DNA from: Dastarcus helophoroides
Lineage: Eukaryota > Arthropoda > Insecta > Coleoptera > Bothrideridae
Reading direction: 5' to 3'
Assembly: GCA_028583605.1 (NCBI GenBank)
Contig: CM053333.1
Span: forward strand, 30,731,302-30,795,301
DNA: 64,000 nt
Below the pieces are notes generated by a model. It saw only the letters and a list, made by a program, of their open reading frames with translations. It was not told the DNA's origin and ran no database searches. A program made the translations under genes and the position numbers. Of this stretch, positions 22,801 through 32,639 are shown piece by piece (the stretch's first letter is position 1; each line of letters opens with the position of its first letter).

Positions 22801-23110
22801 TCAATTGTCGATATTTTTCTCAAATATCGACTTTTTTCTCGAAATTTCGAAATTTTTCTCGAATTTTCGAAATTTTTCGCGAAATTTCGTCTTTAAACTC
22901 AAAATTTCGATTTTTTTTTACAAATTTCGACTTTTTTCTCGAAATTTCGAGCTTGTAAAGTCAAAATTTCGACTTTTTTTCAAATTTCGAATTTTTCTCA
23001 AATCTCGATTTTTTTCTTGGAATTTTGATCTTATTCACAAAATCTCAATTGAAAACTCGAAATTTCGACTTTTTTCTCTCGAAATTTCAACTTTAATCTC
23101 GAAATTTGTA
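19810..23110 (+). repeat. T-rich TCGAAATTTCGAC array, most regular block
   Basis: Near-continuous repetition of units like AAATTTCGACTTTTTTCTCG (about 17-24 bp), with frequent GAAATTTTGACCTTAATATC variants. A higher-order unit of about 590 bp is marked by GAAATGTTACAAAGACGCAG at 19907, 20488 and 21085 (spacings about 581 and 597). From 21.3 to 22.3 kb a shorter unit of about 200-230 bp is marked by TATCGAAATATCGATATTTT. Every long open frame here is K/F/S/N-rich and a by-product of the repeat. Confidence 0.9.
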
Positions 23111-23244
23111 AAAAAAGACCAAAATTTGCTAATTAAAAATAGCAATTATTGGTCGCACCCTACTACCAACTGTCAAGATTGTTGGGAAAGAGGAGTGGTG
23201 GGACGTAATTGTCGTCTGTCTAATTTATAGTGTGCTTATTATAG

Positions 23245-23960
23245 AACGACTTATTCTCGAAATTTCGAGAAAAAAATTCGATATCAAAGTTGAAATTCTG
23301 AGGTTGAAGTCGAAATTTTGAGATTAACCTTGGAATTTCAAGAAAAAAGTCGAATTTTCAAGAAAAAAGTCGAATTTTCGAGAAAAAAGTCGAATTTTCA
23401 AAAAAAAAATCGAAATTTTGAATGTAAAGTCGAAATTTTGAATGTAAAGTCGAAATTTTGAATGTAAAGTCGAAATTTCGAATGTAAATTCGAAATTTCG
23501 GGTTTAAAGCCGAAATTTCGAGTTCAAATCCAAAATTTCGAGATAAAAGTCGATATTTCGAGAAAAAAAGTCGCAATTTCGAAAAAAATCGAAATTTCGA
23601 GAAAAAGGTCGAAATCTCTAAAAATATTTTTTTAAATCAATGTCCTTTTTACCCCTTTGTAAAAAGTCGAAATTTCGAATTTTTTCTCGAACATTATACT
23701 ATATATAGTGTCAATATTAAATTGTAAAAGGGTTGGTTCTTAGAATATAGTCTTATATTCTAAGGGTTGCTGGGGCTTAACTGTCATCTGCCTAACTTAG
23801 CCATAGAAGAAGAAATTTCTACTTATCTTGAAATTTCGTGAAAAAAAGTTGAAATTTCGAGATTAACGCCGAAATTTCGACTTTATCTATAAAATTTCCT
23901 CAAAAAGAGTCAAAATTTGGAAAATAAAGTAGAAATTTCTAGTTTAATCTCGTAATTTTC
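23245..23960 (-). repeat. A-rich (inverted polarity) GTCGAAATTT array
   Basis: Units read GAATGTAAAGTCGAAATTTT, the reverse complement of the preceding array, with three nearly exact 23-bp repeats at about 23418-23486. The polarity switch occurs across a 130-bp unique island at 23115-23245 (GTCAAGATTGTTGGGAAAGA). A related island near 23750-23810 shares GTC(G/A)TCTG(T/C)CTAA with the first. Confidence 0.8.
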
Positions 23961-24222
23961 CGTTTAAACTTCATATTTGTAAATATATTTTTATAAATGA
24001 ATGCCCTTTCTACATCTTCGTAAAACACCAAAAATGCATAAATAAAAAACATAGCAGATAATAACTGTGTATCGGGTTTTTCTAATTAGGAATAAATAAT
24101 TAAAATACAAATATTAATGTTTAAGAAGAAAAAACTTTTAAAATTAAAATAGGCCAATTCATCATTATCATTCAATTTTTGTTTTATTAGAAATGTTTAA
24201 AAATTTCACCAACAAGGCGATT

Positions 24223-24316
24223 AATCGGAAATCGATCTTTCAGCACCCAATTTTATCGGGAATCGATACTTTTGTTCCCGATTCGAATCGATCCAAAAAT
24301 CGATTATTTTAAAAAG
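24223..24316. repeat. Island of ATCGAT words
   Basis: CGATTAATCGGAAATCGATC, GGGAATCGATAC, GATTCGAATCGATCC and AAATCGATTA recur within 95 bp, as at 19157-19277. Confidence 0.55.
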
Positions 24317-24425
24317 GAATCGACATATTGCAATATAAAAATTTACAAATCGATCGGGAATGGCATCTGGATAGACGCACCAAAAATTGCAAAAATGAAT
24401 GAATTGTTCGAAAGAAACTTGGCCC

Positions 24426-24492
24426 GTGGGTACATTAAAATTTTCCGTCGATTTTGGATTCCCTCGTCACCCGGACATCCGAACGGGAGAAA
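24426..24492 (+). repeat. Dispersed repeat shared with 62530-62598
   Basis: CATTAAAATTTTCCGTCGAT and TTTTGGATTCCCTCGT, ending CCGAACGGGAGA, are shared with 62541-62597 with few differences. At 62.5 kb the segment begins exactly where a retrotransposon fragment stops. Probably part of a mobile element I cannot name. Confidence 0.6.
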
Positions 24493-24599
24493 TTTAAATG
24501 ATTGTGGTTTATGGTCCAGGCCAAAAATGGTTTGCCCTTTTACCACGTCGACAATTTAAAAAAAAACTACGCGATAAGTATTTCGCCAGCAGGATTGGC

Positions 24600-25548
24600 A
24601 TTCTCGAGCGTAGTAATCTAATTGATTAATAAAGGCAGTATCGAATTCATTTGAATTCTCAACAAGCACCAGACGGAAAAAAAAACATTGACAAGACAGC
24701 ATTATTAATCTTTCCGATACAATACAAGTAGTTATCTAAAAGAGGAAGAAAATATGTATGTATACAGTTTATTATTGTTTTTTCTGTGTGCACAACTAAA
24801 ATTGTTGACTTTATCTAAAGAATGATATCGATATTCACCAGATACCTTAATATTATATTATGTTCGGTAAAAAATACAATAAATACCTATTACACATTTT
24901 TAAGAAAACATAGATTTCTAATATTGCTCTGTCCCGATATACGCACATAACTAACATTAGATTCCCAACTTTCCCTATTTATTAGTCCATAACTTGATAT
25001 TGATTTTTCAGATTATATTTCTAATTACATAATGCATGAAGCTACTTTTTATTAAAATTGTAGATCAGCTTTAATGAATCTTTTCGAAAAATCGGAGTGA
25101 ACTCTGAAATTTAACAGTCCTAATAAACGGTAGTGTTACATTTGCAAATATGGGTGCGTGTGCCTAATTAACGTATGAATATTTAGGTGGGCGACAAAAT
25201 AATAAAAGGCACATCTTATGTAATTATTATTGTTTGATAAAAAACATTTTTACAAATGTGCCTTATCTAAATTGGTAAATTTACATCGCCTATCAGCGTT
25301 TTGCTAGTTGATATCGATATTTAGTAGTTCTAAGCAAGCAAGGTCGTACAAAAGTCATTAATACCAATATTTCTATTTATTACCTTCCGTGTAATTGAAA
25401 GGGGCTACTCTTTAATTGTTTTAGGAAGAAGAGCTAGTAAACCCATGCACCAAAAATTTAGTTCACAGCATGCTCGATTACCTAATAAATTAATTACTTC
25501 TAATTAATTTTCGGAAATGCTTTCATTTATTATATTGAATATACATGA
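24600..25548. other. AT-rich single-copy-like spacer
   Basis: No arrays, no credible frames and no recognised motifs. Confidence 0.4.
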
Positions 25549-25551
25549 ATA

Positions 25552-26230
25552 TACAGGGTGAGTCACTAAGCGGGAATCGGTCTTTGGTAGGCGTATTGTT
25601 CAAAATATCGAAAAATGTTTCGAATAAAAGTTGTTCCAAATAAAGTTCTCCACAACCTAAAATTATTGCCAAATATGGCGGCCTTCCGGTTGCACCGGAA
25701 ATGAACACAACTTTCTTATTTTAAATAGAACGCCCTATGTATTTTTACATTTTTGGATTCCTTGTTAAAAATGAATATGAATTTATTAAGACGACATAGG
25801 CCCTTAGTTGAACCGTTTTCGCGTAATTTAATTTTTTTGGTTAAACTTGACGATTTCGGAGCTTGACGCCATTAACGATATTTTCCAAACGCAATGACTC
25901 AAAGTTGTGTGGCATACGGTTTTGGATTCAGGAAGAAATGGAGTATTTGTTTACGTCTTTGCTGTTAGCAAGATTTCTTAAATTTCTTCACATCCGTCGA
26001 CTCAATTCTTCAGTTGTTCAAACATGCATAACTTAATTTTTTCAAATGGAACCACCTATCTTGGATTATCTTATCGGATGCGAAATTAAATTACCTTTTT
26101 TTTGGTACCAGGTATTGCCACCTCCGTCTAATAATTTTTGAGAAATTTAGAATTTTGTAAAAATTTTAATTAATTTCGTATTTTCGCGTTAGCCCTGGAT
26201 GTCGCGGTTTTGTTTCGTCTCGTTTGTCCG
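25552..26230. mobile_element. Possible Tc1/mariner-type end or MITE
   Basis: TATACAGGGTGAGTCACTAA at 25551 resembles the TACAGGGTG ends of the DD41D element at 56.8 kb, and TAGAACGCCCTATGTA near 25727 resembles the complementary type of end. The sequence to about 26.2 kb is GC-richer than its surroundings. The second end is imperfect, so boundaries are uncertain. Confidence 0.35.
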
Positions 26231-26239
26231 GCAATAACT

Positions 26240-28133
26240 GACAGTTTATCTCATTTCGACTTCTTCAAAAGTTTATATTTTTTTCAAAAGTTTAAATTTT
26301 GAAAAAATATAAACTTTGGAAAAATTTTGAAAATGTCGATTTTTTTGTTGAAAATGTCGACTTTTTAAAATTTAGATTTTTTAAAAATTAGTTGTATTGG
26401 AATTCTTGACTTTTTTAAAAATTTTCACTTCTTATTATTTTTATTTTTTTACAAAATGTAGTTTGTTAAAAACTGGTTTTTTAAAAACTTCGACCTTTTT
26501 GTAAATTTTGAGTTTTCTAAATTATCGCCTTATTTTCAAAATTTCGACTACTTTTCTAAAATTTCAACCACGTATTTTTTAAAATTTCGACTTTTTTTTG
26601 CAAACTCTTGTTTTTTTTTTGAAAATTTCAATTTTCTTTCAAATTTCGATTATATTTGAAAATTTCGATTTTGTTTAATTGGGACATTTTTTAAAATGTC
26701 GATTTTATTTTCCAAAATTTCAAATTTTTTCACGAATTTTGCAGTTTTTTTTTAATATTTTAAAATTACTTTGAAAATTTGGACTTTCTTCAAAATTTCT
26801 ATATTGTTTTTGAAATATTCGACATTTTTTCACAATTTTATTTTTTTTAACTTCTAATCAAAAGCGTCAACTGTTCAGAAAAATGTTCGACTTTTTTCCA
26901 AAATTTTGACTTACCAAAATGTTAACTTCTTTTGATAATCTTTGCTTTTATTTAATATTCATATTTTTTTCGACTCTTGAAACTTTTAAGATTTTTCAAC
27001 TTCTTTAAAGTCTCGACATTTTTTAAATGTTGTTTATTTTTGAAAATTTAGACTTCCAAAATTTCAATTTTTTTGAAATTTCGAATTTATTTGAAAACGC
27101 TGTTTTCAAATATTCAAAATTTTTAAAAATGTTTAACATTTAAAAAATTTTGATTTCCTTGAAAATCTTAACTTTTTTGGCAATCCTGTCACAAAGATTT
27201 CATTTAAACTTTTTCTGAAAATTTTGCCCTTTTTAAAATTTTTCACTTTTTCTACCTTTTTTTGAAAATTTCGATCCTAAAACTTCCCTTTTTTTTGTAA
27301 ATTTTAAGTTTTCTAAATTTTCGCCTTATTTTCAAGATTTCGATTACTTTTCTAAAATTCCAACCACGTATTTTTTAAAATTTCGACATTTTTTGCAAAC
27401 TCTTTTCTTTTTCAAAATTTCAATTTTCTTTCAAATTTCGATTATATTTGAAAATTTCGATTTTGTTTAATTGGGACATTTTTTAAAATGTCGATTTTAT
27501 TTCCCAAAATTTCAAATTTTTCCACGAATTTTGCAGTTTTTTTTTAATATTTTAGAATTACTTTGAAAATTTGGACTTTCTTCAAAATTTCTATATTGTT
27601 TTTGAAATATTCGATATTTTTTCATAATTTTATTTTTTTTAACTTCTAATCAAAAGCGTCAACTGTTCAGAAAAATGTTCGACTTTTTTCCAAAATTTTG
27701 ACTTACCAAAATGTTAACTTCTTTTGATAATCTTTGCTTTTCTTTAATATTCATACTTTTTTCGGCTCTTGAAACTTTTAAGATTTTTCAACTTCTTTAG
27801 TCTCGACATTTTTTGAATGTTGATTATTTTTGAAAATTTAGACTTCCAAAATTTCAATTTTTTTAAAATTTCGGATTTATTTGAAAACTCTGTTTTCAAA
27901 TATTCAAAATTTTTAAAAATGTTTAACGTTTAAAAAATTTTGATTTTCCTTGAAAATCCTAACTTTTTTGGAAATCCTATCAAAGATTTTATTTAAACTT
28001 TTTCTGAAAATGTTGCCCTTTTTAAAATTTTTCACTTTTTCTACCTTTTTTTGAAAATTTCGATCCTAAAACTTCGACTTCTTTTGAAATTTCGACTATT
28101 ATTCAAAATGTCAATTTTTTTGAATAATTGGAA
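26240..28133 (+). repeat. T-rich array with a 788-bp tandem duplication
   Basis: Words of the TTTCGA family. About 26495-27290 and 27290-28075 are two copies of one unit: TCGCCTTATTTTCAARATTT at 26525/27312, CAAAAGCGTCAACTGTTCAG at 26860/27649, and TTTCGATCCTAAAACTTC at 27270/28058. Differences are scattered substitutions and small indels. Confidence 0.8.
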
Positions 28134-28135
28134 TA

Positions 28136-28319
28136 CAGTCAAAACCGGATATAACGGCATCGTTTATAACGACCCATCGGTCATTACGACTAAATGGCAA
28201 GGTCCCTGCGATTATTTTGAAAGCTAATTATACTGCAAGTTATATTGGTTATAACAACTACCGGTTACAGCGTCCGTAATCTATGGTCCCTTCAATGTCG
28301 TTATATCCGGTTTCAACTG
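28136..28319. mobile_element. pogo/Tigger-like MITE
   Basis: A 184-bp GC-richer element inside the array. Its ends are inverted repeats: CAGTCAAAACCGGATATAAC on the left and the complement of CAGTTGAAACCGGATATAAC on the right, about 22 of 25 bp matching. It is flanked by TA at 28134-28135 and 28320-28321. Such CAGT(T/C)..AACCGGATATAACG ends and TA duplications are typical of pogo-like non-autonomous elements. No coding capacity. Confidence 0.82.
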
Positions 28320-28321
28320 TA

Positions 28322-28990
28322 TTTTGAAAATGTTACCTATTTTCAGTTTCTTTACACATTTCATTTTCTTTTTAAAATCTCCTCATTTTTTCAAACTTCG
28401 AATTCTTTTTTGCTGACTTGATTTTTTGGGGAAAATTTCGACTGGTTTTGAATTTTTTGATTATTTTGCAAAATTCCATACTCTGTTGAAAATTTGGCAA
28501 TTTTTGGTCAAATTTAGACTTTTTTTCAAAATGTGGCCATATTTTTAAATCGATTTTTTTAAAATTTCGACATTTTTTTAATTCATGATTTTTATGAAAA
28601 TTTTCAATAAAAAATTTTGACTAAAAAATTATCGACTGTTTTGAAAATTAAAATTATTCAAAATTTGGACTCATCTTTAAAATGTTTGATTTTTCTGATA
28701 ATATTGGCTTTTCTTCAGTATTTAGACTCCTCGCTCTTTTAAAAAATTTTGAATTGTTTTGAAAAGCTCGCACTTTTTTCAAATTCTCGATTTTGTTGAA
28801 AATGTCGCATTTTCGAAACATCACATTTTTTTTTACAAATTTTCATCTTTTTTTTTAAATTTGAGATTCTATTTTCCACGATTTTATTTTTCAGAAATTT
28901 TGACTGTCCGTTTTCCAAATTTTTTTTATTCTTGAAACTTGGAATTTATCTAACTTCGACTTGTTTTAATTTTAACTTTCTAATTTAATT
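28322..28990 (+). repeat. T-rich array, continuation
   Basis: Same word family as before the MITE but more diverged; ends near 28990 where polarity changes. Confidence 0.65.
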
Positions 28991-29059
28991 TGTACAAAAC
29001 GAATTCGAGACAAAATTTCTATCATCTACCATTTTAAAAAACGGTGTTTTTCAATTTTA

Positions 29060-29765
29060 AACAAACAAGTTTTCAAAAAAGTCGAAATAAAAAAAATGAG
29101 CTTCAAATTTAAATAGGAATGTTAAAAAAAGAGCGCAAGGCGAAAATTTTTGTGTGCAGAAAATGCTAACAATAAACTGGAAATGTTGAAAAGGAATTTC
29201 AAAAATTTCGAAAAAGAAAATGTTGGAAAAACGACATTTCCGGATAAATATCCAAATTTCGAGTTTACAGTCGAAGTTTCAAAAATTTTAAATATGTAAC
29301 AAACTTGTATGTTTCATATTTAAAATTTTGACAAGCGAAATTTAGAAAAAAAATGAAAATTGGAAACGCCAAATTCGAATTATAAGAGGAATCGAAATTT
29401 TGAGAAAAGTAGACAAAATTCGAGTTCAACGTATTGAGAAAGGAAACGCAGTTTTAAGGTCGCATTTTCGAAATTAAGGTCGCAATTTCAAAAAATGGAT
29501 GTCAAAAAAAAAAAATGGTCGAATTTTAATAAAAATGTCGTAATTTCGAGAAGGATCGAGTTGTCTAAAAATATAATACACTCTTAACAATATAATAATA
29601 AGTTTAAGCTCGAAGTTTCAAGGTTTAATTTGAAATGTTTGAGGAAATTACGAGCAAAAATAATTAAATTTCGAGTTTAATCTCAAAATTTTTGGCCAGA
29701 AATTAAACTCGGAATTTTGAAGTTAGGGTTGAAATTTTGCAAAAAAAAATAGGAATGTTTAAAAA
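29060..29765 (-). repeat. A-rich (inverted polarity) array
   Basis: GTCGAAATTT, AAATTTCGAG and AAAAAGTC words, with A-runs on the plus strand. The T-to-A switch at about 29.0 kb is the second of its kind. Confidence 0.65.
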
Positions 29766-29769
29766 AGTT

Positions 29770-30100
29770 AAATGAAATTATATAAGTGATCGCATTTACA
29801 ACCTTTATTCTATGAAATGTCATTTAAGAAACCTTGGTATTCTAGACCCGTGATTAGTTTAGTGAACCATTTTAACAAATAACCTGTAAACCAAGTTCGT
29901 TCTAACAAGTGTTTTAATATACGTATTTGTTTGGATATCTATTGAATTATTTCCAATTCAGTTTAAAGTCACGAACATTTCAGTTGTTATGGTGATGGAT
30001 TTGACAAATAATTATAAATTGTGCATCAAGATTGGTCAAAGTTATTGTGAAGAATTTGCCAAAGTTGTCACGTAAACATTTACATCAGAGTGAAAGCACA
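29770..30100. other. AT-rich spacer
   Basis: Single-copy-like sequence between the array and the Jockey element; nothing recognised. Confidence 0.4.
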
Positions 30101-30248
30101 TTTTTTTTAAAGTAGGGGAAAATCCGTTAAGGACATCTGGGAAGATGACCCAGATGGTATCGGGGTTCCGCTCAAACTAGGGTACCGACTAAAAACCCCT
30201 ACTTCTTCGGACCGGGCCCTTGGCCCCCAATCCCTCCGTCGGAACAGT

Positions 30249-30272
30249 ACAATAGTGCTGGAGCACTATTGT
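30249..30272. other. Perfect hairpin in Jockey 3' UTR
   Basis: ACAATAGTGCT and AGCACTATTGT are perfect 11-bp complements around GG. It lies between the RT stop and the A-run, so it would be near the 3' end of the element RNA, where RT recognition usually occurs. Confidence 0.6.
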
Positions 30273-30327
30273 AAGCTGTTTTGCCAGAAACAAACAAAAC
30301 AAAAATTTCCGAAATGGAAGTCGTACC

Positions 30328-31530
30328 CTAGAGGACCATCCTTGGTCTCCTAATCCTGGTCGGGACGTTTGGATCGTAATCCACTGCCTGTCGAACTAGT
30401 TCGTTGGGATGCGTTTCCGCTCTCACCATCACCCTGGAATTAATTTCCCTAAGAAAATCTCTTACCAAAGGTAGTTCAGTTTCTCTATGGAGTTGATTAT
30501 TTCTTACAAACCATGGAGCGTGCATGGCTTGTCTTAGAAAGACGTTCTGGAACACCTGGAGTTTCTTCATCTGATTATCCGTCGCCTGTGACCAAGCTAC
30601 AGATGCGTAGGTCATCGCTGGTCTTATGATTGATTTGTATAGTAACACTTTAAGTCCAATGGACAGGTTACTATTTCTACCAGTCATCGCTTGCAGCAGT
30701 CCCTTCAGCATTTTAGCTTTGGACACTGCATAATCGATGTGTGCCTGGAATGTTAGTCTTTTGTCTAGAATGACACCTAGATACTTTGCCTGAAGTCCCC
30801 AGTCGACGTTTTGCCCATGAACATTTACATGTCCATATGGTTGGAGTCTTTTTCGAGTGAAAAAGACTACTTGGGTCTTGTCTGCGTTGACTTGGATTTT
30901 CCATTGGCCGAAGTAATCTAGTAGACTGTCTGTTGCCTCCTGAAGTCGTCTGGTGACCACCTCTGGACTGAAAGAGTACGCCACTAAAGCTGTGTCGTCT
31001 GCGTAAGTTGCCAATAAGGTGTGGTCGATTGTTGGATTGGTTCTCGGGGTGTCTGCTGTGAACAGAAAATACAGCAGAGGTAACAAAGCTGAGCCTTGAG
31101 GCACCCCATACTGTAGCCTAAACTGTCCCATCTTTGCTCTGAATGAGCGCTGGTCCAGGAACAAGCTTACCATTTGAACCATCGTTAGAGGTATTCCAAA
31201 CTGGTGCATCTTGTAGACTAATCCTTGGTGCCAAACTGTGTCAAATGCCTTGGATATATCGAAGAAAATAGCTCCAACTACCTGGTACCAGTTCATGCGT
31301 TGAGTGATTGTTTCAACCACTCTCAGCAGCTGGTCTGAGGTAGAGTGCATAGGTTGCAACCCAAATTGTTCCTTAGGAATTATGTCGCGATCGCTGATGA
31401 TATTCTGCAGGCGCTTCCCCAAAATCTTTTCCGCCACCTTACCCAAGTTGGATAAGAGGCTGATTGGCCTGTAATTTTGGGTAAATTTCCCATCCTTACC
31501 TGGCTTAGGAATGAAGATAACGTCTTCCAT
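30328..31530 (-). CDS. Jockey reverse transcriptase (partial ORF2)
   Basis: A 400-codon uninterrupted frame. Residues 4-35 carry IFIPKPGKDG and NYRPISLLSNLGK (RT finger), 88-100 carry FFDISKAFDTVWH with the motif A Asp at 91, 142-147 GVPQGS, 176-179 the catalytic YADD, then the thumb with YLGVILDKRLTF and a C-terminal region rich in Arg. These order and motifs are those of the Drosophila jockey type. The annotated ATG is only the first Met after an in-frame stop; family ORF2 would begin far upstream with the endonuclease, so the frame is a truncated piece. GLQPMHST replaces the usual GFRPGHST and ALLP the usual VLSP, signs of decay despite the open frame. Any product would lack the endonuclease and be unable to retrotranspose alone. 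Confidence 0.85.
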   Translation of the reverse strand: MEDVIFIPKPGKDGKFTQNYRPISLLSNLGKVAEKILGKRLQNIISDRDIIPKEQFGLQPMHSTSDQLLRVVETITQRMNWYQVVGAIFFDISKAFDTVWHQGLVYKMHQFGIPLTMVQMVSLFLDQRSFRAKMGQFRLQYGVPQGSALLPLLYFLFTADTPRTNPTIDHTLLATYADDTALVAYSFSPEVVTRRLQEATDSLLDYFGQWKIQVNADKTQVVFFTRKRLQPYGHVNVHGQNVDWGLQAKYLGVILDKRLTFQAHIDYAVSKAKMLKGLLQAMTGRNSNLSIGLKVLLYKSIIRPAMTYASVAWSQATDNQMKKLQVFQNVFLRQAMHAPWFVRNNQLHRETELPLVRDFLREINSRVMVRAETHPNELVRQAVDYDPNVPTRIRRPRMVL

Positions 31531-32600
31531 CTTGTGGGAAAATACCGGTACTTAAACATGGAATTACTAGTGCTCCAAAGTATTTGACAGCTTGGTCCGG
31601 AAGAAACTTCAGAGCTTGGTTTGGAATTCCGTCTGAACCTGGAGACTTTTTGACGTTTATTTGCGCAGAAAGCTTTGGATTTCCTCTTCGTTAGTCGGTT
31701 GGATGACGTCGCCTTCTTCTGGCACTACCTCCTGAAGAACTTGAACTTCTTCTTCGACCTCCTCTACGAAGTCTAAGTTCACTTCTTCAAGTGTGACCTG
31801 ACAGTGTCGTTTAAGTAAAAGCTGCGGCCTTATCCTGATCTGAGTAAGCCATTCATTGAGGTCCGTGTATCGGGTGGATAGTTATCCTCTTAGAGCTTTG
31901 ACTGCTCCAGAGATCTGATGGAGTTTCGAGGGTGTTCCTGAAACTTAGAAATTTTGTGCTCTCGGAGCTCACACCTGAGCCTGGATAAGCCTGTTGACTT
32001 CCGCCTTATCTGCTTGCAGATTGGTCCGTCCTGCTCTCTTCCTGGCACGATTTTTCGTTCTAATCAGGTCCATTTCGAGGTTACAACTTCTTAGGTGTTC
32101 CTAAAACTTAAAAATTTTGTGCTCTCGGAGCTCATACCTAAGCTCGTGGATGAGCCTATTGACTTCCGCCCTATTTGCTTGCAGATTGGTCCATCTTGCT
32201 TTCTTCCTGGCACGATTTTATCTTGTAATCAGCTCCACCAAGTGATTTGGCAGTGGTTCCCTTGCTTCTATACGCCGAAAAGTTTTGGTCGCTGCCAGAA
32301 TTGAATCTGTTATGGTGATTTCCAGTCTTTCCACCGCTGCGTTGATGTCATCGTTTGTATTGATCTCTCCAGGCTCTTCCAAGTTTGCTGCTAGATACTC
32401 CCTGAATTGTGTTCAGTTTGTTTTCTTGCAGGTCTCTGGAGGCTTGGGTCCACGATCATCTCCGATGGTCATCATCACTGGGTTGTGGTCCGAGCTGAGC
32501 TCACTAACTGATGGTAACTCCAACAGTGTATCGAACATCCGAAAGCACATTTTCAAAAGCGCCCTTTTTATGTAGCTCTGTTCAATCAGTCAAGAGCTAG
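31531..32600 (-). pseudogene. Jockey ORF2 linker and endonuclease remnant
   Basis: Frames are broken. On the minus strand near 32500-32455 the sequence encodes SSDHNPVMMTIGDD, the conserved SDH-P-V motif at the end of AP-type endonucleases, followed by linker sequence. A 163-bp tandem duplication (TTTTGTGCTCTCGGAGCTCA at about 31953 and 32116; units 31931-32093 and 32094-32256) disrupts the linker. Confidence 0.7.
31931..32256. repeat. 163-bp tandem duplication inside the Jockey linker
   Basis: GGTGTTCCTRAAACTTARAA begins at 31931 and 32094; the two units stay alignable to GGCACGATTTT with about one difference per 8-10 bases, so the duplication is old or arose before insertion. Confidence 0.7.
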
Positions 32601-32639
32601 TTGCGCCCAGCATATTTCAGCCTGCTATCAACTGGGCCA

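Noticed and set aside
19891..23230. Many 60-140 codon open frames on both strands (K-, F-, S- and N-rich proteins)
   Set aside because: They are translations of the TTTCGA/GAAATTT repeat in various frames, overlap each other on both strands and lack any domain.
30713..30904. 63-codon minus ORF overlapping the Jockey RT
   Set aside because: It is an alternative frame of the reverse transcriptase gene.
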